Of a stretch of 43,702 nucleotides of DNA, positions 7,395-15,362 are shown in pieces. The notes beneath the pieces are model-generated. The model was not told where the DNA came from. It saw only the letters and a list, made by a program, of their open reading frames with translations, and made no database searches. A program made the translations under genes and the position numbers. Where the stretch lies: assembly GCA_900543705.1 (NCBI GenBank), contig UQSL01000007.1, positions 1-43,702 on the forward strand, in the 5' to 3' direction. Origin of the DNA: an uncultured Oscillospiraceae bacterium (GTDB lineage Bacteria > Bacillota > Clostridia > Oscillospirales > Ruminococcaceae). Position 1 is the stretch's first letter; every line of letters starts with the position of its first letter.

Positions 7395-8099
7395 TTATTC
7401 GTTTACCACCCGGATAATGCCCATTGGTGTCTGCTCATGGGACTGGCCGAGGGGGTTATCCTTTAATATCGCAACCATCAGGTCGCGGTCAATGGATTCC
7501 TCCGAGGTTCCCAGGATCTGCCCCTCGAGGTCGTTGATGTCCGTAACAAGCGCCTTGACGCCGAGCACGCCGGATATGTCCCTTGCAACCTTGTCAGGCT
7601 CAGCCGGGGCGAGCACGACATATTCATTATAAGGGGGGAGGGTGTAATCACACGGGCCGTCGATGGCGCGCGCTTTAAAGCCTGCCACCTTATAGAACCA
7701 TCCACGCTTGCGAAACAACTTGCCGACTGCGGAAATCGCCGCCGCGAACAGGATACGGATGGTCCCGCATTCCTGTAAAGCCATCTCCATTGTTTCCGGG
7801 ATGCCAAGGCCAATGCCATATGGGGTTTTCAGGACAAATTTGCACAGGAATTTAGCGAGCGGGCGTGGATGAATGTCTTTCATCGGAATTGCACGCTTTT
7901 GTGTGCAGGCAACCGCCTTTTCCGTCACAAAAAAGATATCATTTTCTTCTACAAGGTCTCCCGCGTACTGCTTGCAGACCTCCAGGATATTGTCCTTGTC
8001 CGAAATTACATGGGTCTTGATGGGAAGTCTGGCATATTTAATCCCATTTACTTCGCGTACCGTGTTTTTGCCTTCGTTTGCTGTCAGATTTTCCGCCAT
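7395..8099 (-). CDS. CofE-like protein (coenzyme F420-0:L-glutamate ligase family)
   Basis: 234 residues. The pattern KYARLPIKTHVI, FVTEKAVACTQKRAI, GIGLGIPETM and FKARAIDGPCDYT matches the F420 gamma-glutamyl ligase fold (PF01996). In methanogens and actinobacteria CofE adds glutamate to F420-0 using GTP. No other F420 gene is seen here, and most Clostridia are not known to make F420, so the substrate is probably different. The gene is alone, with a consensus promoter and a roughly 120-nt structured leader. The family call is fairly sure; the function is open. Confidence 0.7.
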   Translation of the reverse strand: MAENLTANEGKNTVREVNGIKYARLPIKTHVISDKDNILEVCKQYAGDLVEENDIFFVTEKAVACTQKRAIPMKDIHPRPLAKFLCKFVLKTPYGIGLGIPETMEMALQECGTIRILFAAAISAVGKLFRKRGWFYKVAGFKARAIDGPCDYTLPPYNEYVVLAPAEPDKVARDISGVLGVKALVTDINDLEGQILGTSEESIDRDLMVAILKDNPLGQSHEQTPMGIIRVVNE

Positions 8100-8256
8100 T
8101 TCAAACCTGCTCCCTATCTTTAAAAATTGATTTCGTTCTCTTGGAAAGTATGTCCGCTAACCTAGCGGGACAATCAGCGTTTCCTTATAAAAAATAACCT
8201 CCGTCCCTATCGGGAGTAACTTCGTTTATTGTAGCCTATCTTACGCCGTAACACAA
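8100..8256 (-). promoter_or_regulatory. Promoter and structured 5' leader of the CofE-like gene
   Basis: Minus strand TTGTGT (8256-8251), 17-nt spacer, TACAAT (8233-8228). The leader that follows contains CTCCCGATAGGGACGGAG and GTCCCGCTAGGTTAGCGGAC, both able to form hairpins, before the ribosome binding site. It does not match a riboswitch class I can name. Confidence 0.55.
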
Positions 8257-8361
8257 TCTTTTTTTACCAATTTCAGCAAATTTGCAGACAAATGACATTC
8301 TAGCTTTTTCTTTTTTGTCCTTTCTTCTGCTCTACCGTCGCCCCGGGGCTGTTTCTATTGA

Positions 8362-8535
8362 TCAAGCAGACGAAATCACCTTACGATCAGGAATCTTAAA
8401 AAATTCTCCGTTTTCTTCCGCCACATACAATCGTTTCCCCTCCATTCTGTTCTCATAAAAATCCGTAGCAAGCATAGGAAGCGTTACCCTTTTTCCGCAT
8501 TTTTTCCCGCCCGCGCTTGTATAGAAGTGTCTCAA
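8362..8535 (-). other. Unrecognised short reading frame, possible gene remnant
   Basis: Minus strand frame from a TTG at 8535 (GCAGGAGA just upstream, spacing very short) to TGA at 8362, 57 codons. The peptide composition is protein-like in its second half (TLPMLATDFYENRMEGK, then RLYVAEENGEFFKIP), unlike random sequence. No family recognised and no own promoter seen. The rest of 8257-8742 holds nothing I can identify. Confidence 0.3.
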
Positions 8536-8742
8536 ATCTCCTGCCCTTTTGATAACCTTCTATTGCAAAACAGTGGAAATGCCTGTAGATGTATGGGCAA
8601 GAGGTAAAAATATGTTGATAGATACACTGTTTTTAGACAAATACAACACCGTTTTCTAAAACAGCCGCCCGGTCTCAGGTGAAACGGTACTTTACGGGTA
8701 TAACCCGCCATGTTTCGAGTCATCCCTGCCGTATGCCGTAAC

Positions 8743-8775
8743 CAAAATCTCCCGGATACAAAGCGTATCCGGGAG
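8743..8775 (-). terminator. Terminator of the sirtuin operon
   Basis: A perfect 11-bp stem (CTCCCGGATAC / GTATCCGGGAG, 8749-8759 and 8765-8775) followed on the minus strand by ATTTTGG, nine nt after the sirtuin stop. Confidence 0.75.
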
Positions 8776-8783
8776 AACATGAT

Positions 8784-9509
8784 TTATTCCGCTGAAAGTT
8801 TGGAGAGTACCTCGCCGATGCTGCCTGTGACCACCAGGTCCGCATCCTTATCCGCCGGCGTGCTGGATTTGTTGATCAACACAAGATGCTTCCCCTGAAA
8901 GTACCGGATAAGCCCTGCTGCAGGATAAACCTGCAGGGAGGTGCCTCCGATAAGGAGCACGTCCGCCGCCCGGATTTGCCGAATCGCTTCCTCCAAAACA
9001 GCCATATCGAGGTTTTCCTCATACAGTACGACATCCGGCTTGATAATCCCCCCACAGGCACAGCGGGGAATCCCGGCACTGTGCAAAACGTCCTCCGCGC
9101 TGTAATGCTCCCCGCATCTCATGCAGGTGTTGCGGTGCACGCTTCCGTGCAGCTCAAGCACCATCTTACTCCCCGCCATCTGATGGAGCCCGTCAATGTT
9201 CTGGGTAATGATAGCAGTAAGTCTGCCACTCCGTTCGAGTTCGGCGAGCTTTTTGTGCGCGGCATTGGGCTTTGCATCCAGGCAAAGCATCTTATCACGG
9301 TAAAAATCAAAAAAATCTTCGGGATGCCGCATAAAAAAAGAATGGCTCAACATCTGCTCGGGAGGTACCCGGTATTTTTGCCGGTAGAGTCCGTCCTCAC
9401 TGCGAAAATCCGGGATTCCGCTTTCCGTAGATACCCCGGCCCCGCCAAAAAATACGATACGTTCGGCATGATTTATGATTTGCCGGAGTTTTTCTTCCTG
9501 CTGCATCAT
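8784..9509 (-). CDS. cobB: NAD-dependent protein deacylase, sirtuin (CobB/Sir2 type)
   Basis: 241 residues, normal for bacterial sirtuins. Visible are the NAD-binding GAGVSTESGIPDFRS (23-37), QNID (103-106), catalytic His121 in ELHGS, and the zinc cysteines C129, C132, C150 and C152. It removes acyl groups from lysines using NAD and releases nicotinamide. It overlaps the upstream Lrp-type regulator by 4 bp, so the two are co-translated. Class III features (Tyr/Arg pair of desuccinylases) may be present as YRQKYR around 42-47 but I cannot assign preference. Confidence 0.93.
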   Translation of the reverse strand: MMQQEEKLRQIINHAERIVFFGGAGVSTESGIPDFRSEDGLYRQKYRVPPEQMLSHSFFMRHPEDFFDFYRDKMLCLDAKPNAAHKKLAELERSGRLTAIITQNIDGLHQMAGSKMVLELHGSVHRNTCMRCGEHYSAEDVLHSAGIPRCACGGIIKPDVVLYEENLDMAVLEEAIRQIRAADVLLIGGTSLQVYPAAGLIRYFQGKHLVLINKSSTPADKDADLVVTGSIGEVLSKLSAE

Positions 9510-9967
9510 TTCTTCACCTCAAGCCCTTCCAGAGAGGTTTCCATCTCCCTGGGCTCCACAACTGCGGAAAAGACAATTTGTGTCTGTGTCTTTCCGAACT
9601 TCTGTACCTTTGCCACAAAGGAGTCGAGCTGCTGGGTGTCCGGGAAACAAACTTTCAGCAGCATGGAGTACGGCCCTGCCACATGATAGCATTCCGCGAC
9701 ATTGCAGCAGCTCTTGACAAAATTATAAAAGGGCTGATGCCGTTCAGGTGCAAGCACAACATTGACAAATGCAACAATGTGGTAGCCGAGTTTCCTCGGG
9801 TCAATGACCGCCCGGTATCCAGTGATAATCCCCGCCTGCTCGAGCCGTTCAATCCTAGCGGAAACAGCGGGTGCTGATAAAAACACCTGTTCCGCAATTT
9901 TCTTCAGAGGAATTCTCGCGTTTTTCCCCATCAGAGAGATGATTTTCTTGTCAATACCATCCATCAT
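9506..9967 (-). CDS. Lrp/AsnC-family transcriptional regulator
   Basis: 153 residues. The N-terminal helix-turn-helix (DKKIISLMGKNARIPLKKIA to SARIERLEQAGII, about 4-48) and a C-terminal RAM/AsnC ligand domain (from GYHIVAFVNVVL) are clear. Such proteins sense amino acids or related metabolites. It is the first gene of a two-gene unit with the sirtuin and is divergent from aspA, so control of aspartase is a reasonable guess. GGGGTGG lies before the ATG. Confidence 0.9.
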   Translation of the reverse strand: MMDGIDKKIISLMGKNARIPLKKIAEQVFLSAPAVSARIERLEQAGIITGYRAVIDPRKLGYHIVAFVNVVLAPERHQPFYNFVKSCCNVAECYHVAGPYSMLLKVCFPDTQQLDSFVAKVQKFGKTQTQIVFSAVVEPREMETSLEGLEVKK

Positions 9968-10114
9968 GTTTGGCCACCCCTATAAATTCCTCCGCCTGAT
10001 GCAGTTCTCATCAATAAAACCTAATTCGGTTGAAAGAAACAGGCCGATTTCCCGGTTTTTTGAAAGACGCCCTGCAAAGAATGTTTTCTCTCGTTTTTCC
10101 TTATGGGATTACTG

Positions 10115-10149
10115 ATTCTATCATGAACGCGGAGTGCGAATGATAGAAT
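10115..10149. promoter_or_regulatory. Inverted repeat between lrp and aspA, possible operator
   Basis: ATTCTATCAT (10115-10124) and ATGATAGAAT (10140-10149) are exact reverse complements 15 nt apart, in the divergent region between an Lrp-type regulator and aspA. A TATAAT follows at 10184-10189. Binding by the neighbouring regulator is inference. Confidence 0.4.
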
Positions 10150-10230
10150 TGGCCGTCGCCGTAGGCGGGCCACAAAATTTAAGTATAATGGCTACTTTAT
10201 CGCTATTATATCATAAAAAATTAACTAATA

Positions 10231-10376
10231 AAAGTTATTTAAATAATAACTTTCTTTTTTTAAAGAAGATAAGACAAAAACTATCTTTCTTTTTAATTGG
10301 CTTCCTCCCCTTTACGGTGCTAAACCAGAGGTGTATCCTTGTCTCTGGAAGGAATGCCAATCGCCCTTCGGGGCGA
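10231..10376 (+). promoter_or_regulatory. Structured leader of aspA
   Basis: Three hairpins in a row: AAAGTTATT/AATAACTTT (10231-10253) followed by CTTTTTT, which looks like an intrinsic terminator; CCAGAG/CTCTGG (10325-10348); and TCGCCC-TTCG-GGGCGA (10361-10376) just before the ribosome binding site. A terminator inside a leader suggests attenuation. I do not recognise a known riboswitch. Confidence 0.45.
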
Positions 10377-10399
10377 GAATGAATGAGAGGTTTTTGAGA

Positions 10400-11830
10400 A
10401 TGAAAACAAGAATAGAGTCTGACTCCGTTGGAAGCCTGGAAGTCCCTGTTGATGCGTATTATGGGGTGCAATCCCTGCGTGCAAAAATGAACTTCCCGAT
10501 AACCGGAAAAATGATGCACCCGGAACTCATCACCAGCCTTGCCTACATAAAAAAAGCAGCCGCTATGGCAAATAAGAATGCCGGCAAACTCGATGTAAAA
10601 ATTGCGGATGCCATTATCGCCGCGTGTGACGAAGTCATTGCCGGCGGCCTGCGCGACCAGTTTATTGTGGACGCCATTCAGGGCGGCGCCGGAACTTCTG
10701 CCAACATGAATGCAAACGAAGTCATTGCCAACCGTGCCATCGAACTCCTTGGGGGACAAAAAGGCGACTATTCCATCGTTCATCCGAATGACCACGTCAA
10801 CATGGCTCAGTCCACCAACGACGTGTACCCGACCGCAGGGAAGCTGACAGTCCTCACCCTTCTCCCGAAAACCATCTTCCAGCTCGAGCGCCTTTACGAC
10901 GCCCTCGAAACCAAAGGGGAAGAATTTGACGATGTCGTCAAAATGGGACGTACCCAGCTGCAGGACGCGGTTCCTATCCGTCTGGGCCAGTCCTTCCATG
11001 CTTTTGCAAATGCAGTGAAACGCGATATCAACCGCTTGCATAAAGCGGCAAAGGATATGCGCACCATCAATATGGGCGGTACCGCAATCGGGACAGCAAT
11101 CAACGTCAGCCCGGATTACTTCGACCACATTGCGGATTATCTGCGCCAGGTCACCAAGCTCCCGGTTTTGATGGCGGAAGACCTCATCGACGCCACCCAG
11201 AACCTCGACGGCTTTGTCAATGTCTCCGGCATTGTTAAAACCTGTGCGGTCACTCTCTCCAAAATGTGCAACGACTTCCGTCTTCTCTCCTCCGGGCCGA
11301 GAACCGGTATGTTTGAAATTAACCTTCCGGCAAAGCAGAATGGTTCTTCCATTATGCCTGGTAAAGTCAATCCGGTTATCCCGGAGGTTGTTTCCCAGGT
11401 CGCTTTCAACATCATCGGCAACGACACCGCCATCACCATGGCTGCGGAAGCCGGTCAGCTTGAGCTGAATGCTTTTGAGCCGGTCATCTTCTACAATATC
11501 TTTGAGTCCCTTGAAACTCTCGCGGGCGCCGTTCAGACCCTGGTCGACAACTGTGTCCTCGGCATCACTGCAAACCGTGAGCATTGCCTGAGCCTGGTAG
11601 AACACAGCGTTGGCATGATCACCGCCCTGTGCCCGTTCATCGGTTACAAGAAGGCTGCGGAGCTTGCGAAGGAATCTCTCAAGACCGGTGAGCCGATTCG
11701 TCAGCTGGTTGTCAAGAAGGGAATCAAAACCCAGGAAGAGGTCGATAAGATACTCAACCCGATTACCCTGACCTTCTCGGAAAAAGAGCTGGCGGAGCAT
11801 CCGGAGTTTTTGAATAAAAAACACCACTAA
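10400..11830 (+). CDS. aspA: Aspartate ammonia-lyase (aspartase)
   Basis: 476 residues from the ATG at 10400, preceded by GAGAGG; upstream in-frame starts overlap the leader hairpin and lack such a site. It belongs to the class II fumarase/aspartase superfamily: conserved GGAGTSANMN, STNDVYPT, GRTQLQDAVPI and the signature GSSIMPGKVNP with the catalytic Ser loop. GTAIGT and the aspartase-like N-terminus MKTRIESDSVG favour aspartase over fumarase. It converts aspartate to fumarate and ammonia, and the next two genes encode fumarase, giving a route to malate. A terminator separates it from them. Confidence 0.93.
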   Translation: MKTRIESDSVGSLEVPVDAYYGVQSLRAKMNFPITGKMMHPELITSLAYIKKAAAMANKNAGKLDVKIADAIIAACDEVIAGGLRDQFIVDAIQGGAGTSANMNANEVIANRAIELLGGQKGDYSIVHPNDHVNMAQSTNDVYPTAGKLTVLTLLPKTIFQLERLYDALETKGEEFDDVVKMGRTQLQDAVPIRLGQSFHAFANAVKRDINRLHKAAKDMRTINMGGTAIGTAINVSPDYFDHIADYLRQVTKLPVLMAEDLIDATQNLDGFVNVSGIVKTCAVTLSKMCNDFRLLSSGPRTGMFEINLPAKQNGSSIMPGKVNPVIPEVVSQVAFNIIGNDTAITMAAEAGQLELNAFEPVIFYNIFESLETLAGAVQTLVDNCVLGITANREHCLSLVEHSVGMITALCPFIGYKKAAELAKESLKTGEPIRQLVVKKGIKTQEEVDKILNPITLTFSEKELAEHPEFLNKKHH

Positions 11831-11851
11831 ATCATAATTAACAAGATAAAA

Positions 11852-11887
11852 GTGGGCATGTACATAAACCTACATGCCCCTTTTTTA
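11852..11887 (+). terminator. Terminator between aspA and fumarase genes
   Basis: GGGCATGTA / TACATGCCC (11854-11862 and 11871-11879) with an 8-nt loop and a run of six Ts. Confidence 0.85.
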
Positions 11888-11906
11888 CGGAAAGGAGCCG
11901 TCAACT

Positions 11907-12758
11907 ATGGCAGTACGTGTCATACAGGCAAGCGAAATCTCAAAGGCAGTGGAAAAACTGCTGCTCGACTGTAACTACTTCATCGGCAAGGACATTGCCT
12001 GCGCCTTTGAATGTTCCCTAAAAACAGAACAGTCCCCGATTGGCAAAGGAGTCATCGAACAGCTGATTGAAAACAGCAAAATTGCGGCGGAGGAGCAGGT
12101 CCCTCTCTGCCAGGACACCGGTATGGCGGTCTTCTTTGTGGAGTACGGCCAGAATGTCGTCGTGGAGGGCGGTTCGTTTGAAGACGCCATCAACGAGGGG
12201 GTCCGGGGCGCTTATGTCGGCGGGTATCTGCGCAAATCCGTTGTCCGCGACCCGGTTCTAGACCGTGTGAACACTGGCGACAACACTCCGGCCATTATTC
12301 ACACCCGCATTGTCCCGGGCGATAAGATCTCCATCCTCGCAGGTTCCAAGGGCTTTGGAAGCGAGAACATGTCTGCAATTAAAATGCTCACCCCAGGCGC
12401 CGGACTTGAGGGCGTCAAAAAATTTATCCTCGACACGGTCGATCATGCAGGCCCGACTCCCTGTCCTCCGATGGTCATCGGCGTCGGAATTGGCGGCACC
12501 TTTGAAGAATGTGCCATCCTCGCCAAAAAGGCGACTCTGCGTGCAGTTGATGAGCACAACCCGGACGAGCGCTATGCCGCTTTGGAAACCGAATTGCTTG
12601 GTGAAGTCAACAAGATGGGCTTTGGCCCCGGCGGACTTGGCGGCACAACGACTGCCCTTGGCCTGAATATCGAAGTCTATCCGACCCATATCGCGGGAAT
12701 GCCGGTAGCCGTCAACATCTGTTGCCATGCCGCCCGCCATGGACATGTCACACTGTAA
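11907..12758 (+). CDS. fumA: Class I fumarate hydratase, alpha subunit
   Basis: 283 residues from the ATG at 11907, chosen for the AAAGGAG nine nt upstream. It is the N-terminal half of the oxygen-sensitive 4Fe-4S fumarase: PLCQDTGMAVFF (Cys cluster ligand), PPMVIGVGIGGTFE and the C-terminal GFGPGGLGGTTT are visible, and cysteines that can ligate the cluster include C in PLCQDTG, PTPCPP and NICCHAARH. It works with the beta subunit 15 nt downstream to hydrate fumarate to malate. The close relative L-tartrate dehydratase cannot be excluded, but linkage to aspA favours fumarase. Confidence 0.9.
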   Translation: MAVRVIQASEISKAVEKLLLDCNYFIGKDIACAFECSLKTEQSPIGKGVIEQLIENSKIAAEEQVPLCQDTGMAVFFVEYGQNVVVEGGSFEDAINEGVRGAYVGGYLRKSVVRDPVLDRVNTGDNTPAIIHTRIVPGDKISILAGSKGFGSENMSAIKMLTPGAGLEGVKKFILDTVDHAGPTPCPPMVIGVGIGGTFEECAILAKKATLRAVDEHNPDERYAALETELLGEVNKMGFGPGGLGGTTTALGLNIEVYPTHIAGMPVAVNICCHAARHGHVTL

Positions 12759-12773
12759 GGGGAGGAATCTGAA

Positions 12774-13325
12774 ATGATAAAGAGACTCACACTTCCGCTT
12801 AAGGAAGAGGATATTTTGAACCTGAGAGCCGGGGACAGCGTCCTGCTCACCGGCCCGATGATTACCGGTAGGGATGCTGCGCATAAACGTCTGCACGAAC
12901 TTCTGGCCGAAGGCAAAGAGCTCCCCATCAAGATCAAGGGCGAGACCATCTACTATGTTGGCCCGGCTCCTGCAAAGGAAGGTCATGCCATCGGCCCGGC
13001 GGGTCCGACCTCGAGCTACCGGATGGATCAGTTCACCCCGGAGCTGCTGGACTTGGGGCTTAAGGGTATTATCGGCAAGGGAATCCGTAATCCGGAGGTC
13101 ATTGACAGTCTGGTGAAAAATAAGGCCGTCTACTTTGCAGCCATCGGCGGCGCCGCCGCTCTGCTTGCTCACTCCATTAAAAAGGCGGAAGTCCTCTGTT
13201 ATGAGGATCTCGGCACAGAAGCCATCCGCCGCCTTCAGGTCGAGGACTTCCCCTGCTTCGTCGCCATCGACTGTGAGGGCAATAATCTCTATGCAACTGA
13301 GGCAAAGAAATATCATCAGGACTAA
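12774..13325 (+). CDS. fumB: Class I fumarate hydratase, beta subunit
   Basis: 183 residues, the C-terminal half of the class I fumarase. GDSVLLTGPMITGRDAAHKRL, GPAGPTSSYRMDQF and IGKGI are characteristic. The ATG follows GGGGAGG. It is co-transcribed with the alpha subunit and ends at a strong terminator. The symbol follows common clostridial usage and does not imply identity with E. coli FumB. Confidence 0.9.
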   Translation: MIKRLTLPLKEEDILNLRAGDSVLLTGPMITGRDAAHKRLHELLAEGKELPIKIKGETIYYVGPAPAKEGHAIGPAGPTSSYRMDQFTPELLDLGLKGIIGKGIRNPEVIDSLVKNKAVYFAAIGGAAALLAHSIKKAEVLCYEDLGTEAIRRLQVEDFPCFVAIDCEGNNLYATEAKKYHQD

Positions 13326-13342
13326 TTCATCTAAAAACAGCA

Positions 13343-13376
13343 AGAGCCGGAGGGCAAGCCCTCCGGCTCTTTTCAT
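13343..13376 (+). terminator. Terminator of the fumarase operon
   Basis: AGAGCCGGAGGGC / GCCCTCCGGCTCT stem with a two- to three-nt loop, followed by TTTTCAT. Confidence 0.88.
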
Positions 13377-13594
13377 GCGGTTATTCTTAACTGTTTCGGC
13401 AGGGCCATCCGCAAAGCCGTAAAATGTTCCTGGAGGCGGGTCTCCCGGAGAGACCCAGTAGTGCCCGGCAATCCCCCGAAAGGCTCCCCGTTGGAGAACT
13501 TTCTTTGACGAATGTAAGTTTCCTATCAGGTGTAATTGTGCTATGATAGAAACAGTTTGAGTGAATCGAAGGTAACAACAAGGAGGACATATCC
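13377..13594. other. Structured intergenic segment and promoter before the Nudix gene
   Basis: Holds several hairpins, the clearest GGGTCTC-CCGGA-GAGACCC near 13438-13456, plus CTCCCCGTTGGAG near 13485. GTTC and GAAC ends around 13427-13500 could close them into one fold. It is not coding as far as I can judge. A Nudix promoter may be TTTCCT, 17-nt spacer, TATGAT near 13521-13549. Confidence 0.35.
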
Positions 13595-13978
13595 ATGAAA
13601 ATTGCGGCCGCCATCCTCGTAGAAAACCATAAAATCCTGATTTGCCAGCGTGCGGGTTTGGGAAGCTGTGCAAATCTCTGGGAGTTTCCGGGCGGGAAGC
13701 TGGAGCCGGGGGAGACCCTACAGGAGTGTGCCCTGCGAGAATGCAAAGAGGAGCTGGGAATCACTCTGAAAATCGGGGAGCTGTTTGCCGAAAGTGTTTA
13801 CCACTACCCTGACCGGGAGGTGGAAATCACCTTCTTCCTTGCGAAACGGGTATCCGGCGAGCCCCGGCAAAAGGTCCATCAGGCGCTTTGCTGGGCAAGC
13901 CCAACCGAGCTCCCCTGCTATCCTTTTTGCCCGGCGGATGAGGGTGTCGTCACTAAGCTTTCCCATATGGATATTTAA
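13595..13978 (+). CDS. mutT: MutT-like Nudix hydrolase (8-oxo-dGTP diphosphatase type)
   Basis: 127 residues. The full Nudix box runs from G34 to I56 (GGKLEPGE, then RECKEELGI). The short length and the N-terminal AAAILVENHKILICQRA strand, as well as LWEFPGGK, match MutT enzymes that hydrolyse oxidised dGTP to the monophosphate. The ATG has AAGGAGG upstream. The gene ends next to a palindromic element that may serve as terminator. Substrate is inferred from family. Confidence 0.88.
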   Translation: MKIAAAILVENHKILICQRAGLGSCANLWEFPGGKLEPGETLQECALRECKEELGITLKIGELFAESVYHYPDREVEITFFLAKRVSGEPRQKVHQALCWASPTELPCYPFCPADEGVVTKLSHMDI

Positions 13979-14038
13979 CTGTCTAGATTCAAAAGACAAG
14001 GCTGCCCGTTTACACAGAAAAACACCCGATGGAAAGTT

Positions 14039-14098
14039 TGAAATGAACCCCATTTGTTAGACAGTATGATATACTATTTAACAAGTGGGGTGTTTTGA
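14039..14098. repeat. 60-bp palindromic element with IS3-type ends (copy 1)
   Basis: Begins TGAAATGAACCCCATTTG and ends AACAAGTGGGGTG then TTTTGA, so both ends are inverted copies of the IS3-like terminus at 43613. The internal GTATGATATACT is shared with copy 2 at 33641-33699. It lies between convergent mutT and the FemAB gene, oriented so that its second arm plus TTTTGATTT can end mutT transcription. No transposase is inside, so it is a MITE-like remnant. Confidence 0.65.
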
Positions 14099-14104
14099 TT
14101 TAAT

Positions 14105-15232
14105 CTATTTTTGTTCCTGCGGCTGGGCCTTTTTCTCCTCTTCTTTTTTCTTTGCCACACCGTCCCTGCCGGTGGTGGTCAGCTTTCGTTGGATATGGCG
14201 CATCTCCTGCACGGTTTTTTCCAGGAAATCAATCATCTTTTTGGTTTTAGGCTTAAAGTTATAATCAAACTCCCCGGCAAACTCGACGACCTCGCCGTTA
14301 AAGCCTTTTTTAAAGCGGTAGACACCGTAGTTGGGACTATTTTCATCCTGATAATTTGGGATGCCCTGGAAATCATAGAGGAAACCTCCGTTTTCGACCG
14401 CCCACTGAATCATCGTCCACTGCATAATGTGGTTTGGCATGACGTTACGCATGTTGTTATCCGACGCACCGTAAACATAGCAGGTCTTGCCCGCATACTG
14501 GGTGGTAACCGCGCCGGAAATAGGCTTGCCTTCATAATAACAGATGTACAGCCGACAGTATTCTTCTCCGAGTGCTTTGAGCATCCGTATAAAATACTCC
14601 TTCGGGCGGATGATAAAGCCATCCCGGTCTCCCGTCACCTTCATCAGGTTATAGAAATCATCGATTTTGTCCGGCCCGCAGACCTTACACTCCACGCCTT
14701 TGCGCTGTGCCAGGCGGATGTTGTAACGCCATTTGCTGTGAAAGCTTGCGAGTAATTCCTCCGGCGTTTTGTTTTCGATATCCAGCATATAGTTGTTGCG
14801 GCACTGGATGGTGGTAAAATCTGCCATGTGTGGGGAAAATTCAAAACCCAGCCGTTTTGCCATCCCGATAAATTCATCATCCGAGGCAAGAACAAAGGGA
14901 TCCATCTTAAACTGGTAGGATTTATGCTTTTTTGCAAGCGCTTTTGCGCCCTCGAGCAGATCGGAAAGCACTGCTTCGTCATGCAGATCGCAGACCGGGC
15001 CGCGCGGGGAGTAGAGCAGGGTAGCTCCAATGACCGGCACTTTTTTTACAAGTACCAGCATGGCCCCGACAATCTTGCCGTCTTTATCCCTTGAGACAAT
15101 TGCCTCATGACCCCAGTTGTATTTTACATCACACCAGCGCAGAGATTGCATGAAACTTCCTGCACGGTGGTTTTTGACAAAGGTTTCATATTCTTCACGG
15201 ACTCGGCCGTTTGCGAGGTCCAATATTTCCAA
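14105..15232 (-). CDS. FemAB-family peptidoglycan bridge aminoacyltransferase
   Basis: 375 residues. The sequence FVKNHRAGSFMQSLRW near the start, YSPRGPVCD, the Phe/Trp-rich SFHSKWRYNIRLAQRKGV and YDFQGIPNYQDENSPNYGVYRFKKGF split as two GNAT-like halves mark FemX/FemA/MurM transferases, which add amino acids from aminoacyl-tRNA to the lipid II stem peptide. The last 35 residues are a charged, Lys/Glu-rich tail. I place the start at TTG 15232, because AAGGAG lies nine nt before it; the in-frame TTG at 15241 abuts that site. The added amino acid is unknown. Confidence 0.88.
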   Translation of the reverse strand: MEILDLANGRVREEYETFVKNHRAGSFMQSLRWCDVKYNWGHEAIVSRDKDGKIVGAMLVLVKKVPVIGATLLYSPRGPVCDLHDEAVLSDLLEGAKALAKKHKSYQFKMDPFVLASDDEFIGMAKRLGFEFSPHMADFTTIQCRNNYMLDIENKTPEELLASFHSKWRYNIRLAQRKGVECKVCGPDKIDDFYNLMKVTGDRDGFIIRPKEYFIRMLKALGEEYCRLYICYYEGKPISGAVTTQYAGKTCYVYGASDNNMRNVMPNHIMQWTMIQWAVENGGFLYDFQGIPNYQDENSPNYGVYRFKKGFNGEVVEFAGEFDYNFKPKTKKMIDFLEKTVQEMRHIQRKLTTTGRDGVAKKKEEEKKAQPQEQK

Positions 15233-15279
15233 AGCTGACAACTCCTTCGCTGTGATGGATGTCTTTAGTAGAATGAACC

Positions 15280-15308
15280 AAACAGCCTGCCAAGGAGACA
15301 GGCTGTTT
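15280..15308 (-). promoter_or_regulatory. 5'-leader hairpin of the FemAB gene
   Basis: AAACAGCCTG / CAGGCTGTTT, a 10-bp stem, begins a few nt after the predicted transcription start. It lacks a U-tract, so a role in mRNA stability is more likely than termination. Confidence 0.5.
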
Positions 15309-15321
15309 TCGATACAAAGGT

Positions 15322-15361
15322 ATTATAACACCCGCTTGATACGGTGTCAATCAAGCGGGTG
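15322..15361 (-). promoter_or_regulatory. FemAB promoter overlapping the CBS-gene terminator
   Basis: On the minus strand CACCCGCTTGAT and ATCAAGCGGGTG form a 12-bp hairpin just after the CBS gene stop. The loop and 3' arm also carry TTGACA (15350-15345), 17-nt spacer and TATAAT (15327-15322), a perfect promoter for the FemAB gene. The terminator U-tract (TTATAAT) is the -10 box itself. Confidence 0.75.
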
Positions 15362-15362
15362 A

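Noticed and set aside
8532..8780. 82-codon minus-strand frame after the sirtuin
   Set aside because: It starts inside the sirtuin terminator, is Arg/Cys-rich and lacks a ribosome binding site.
10235..11827. 530-codon frame antisense to aspA
   Set aside because: Codon-bias shadow of aspA; begins and ends without signals.
12258..13673. 471-codon frame antisense to the fumarase genes
   Set aside because: Crosses a terminator and three genes on the other strand; no domain seen.
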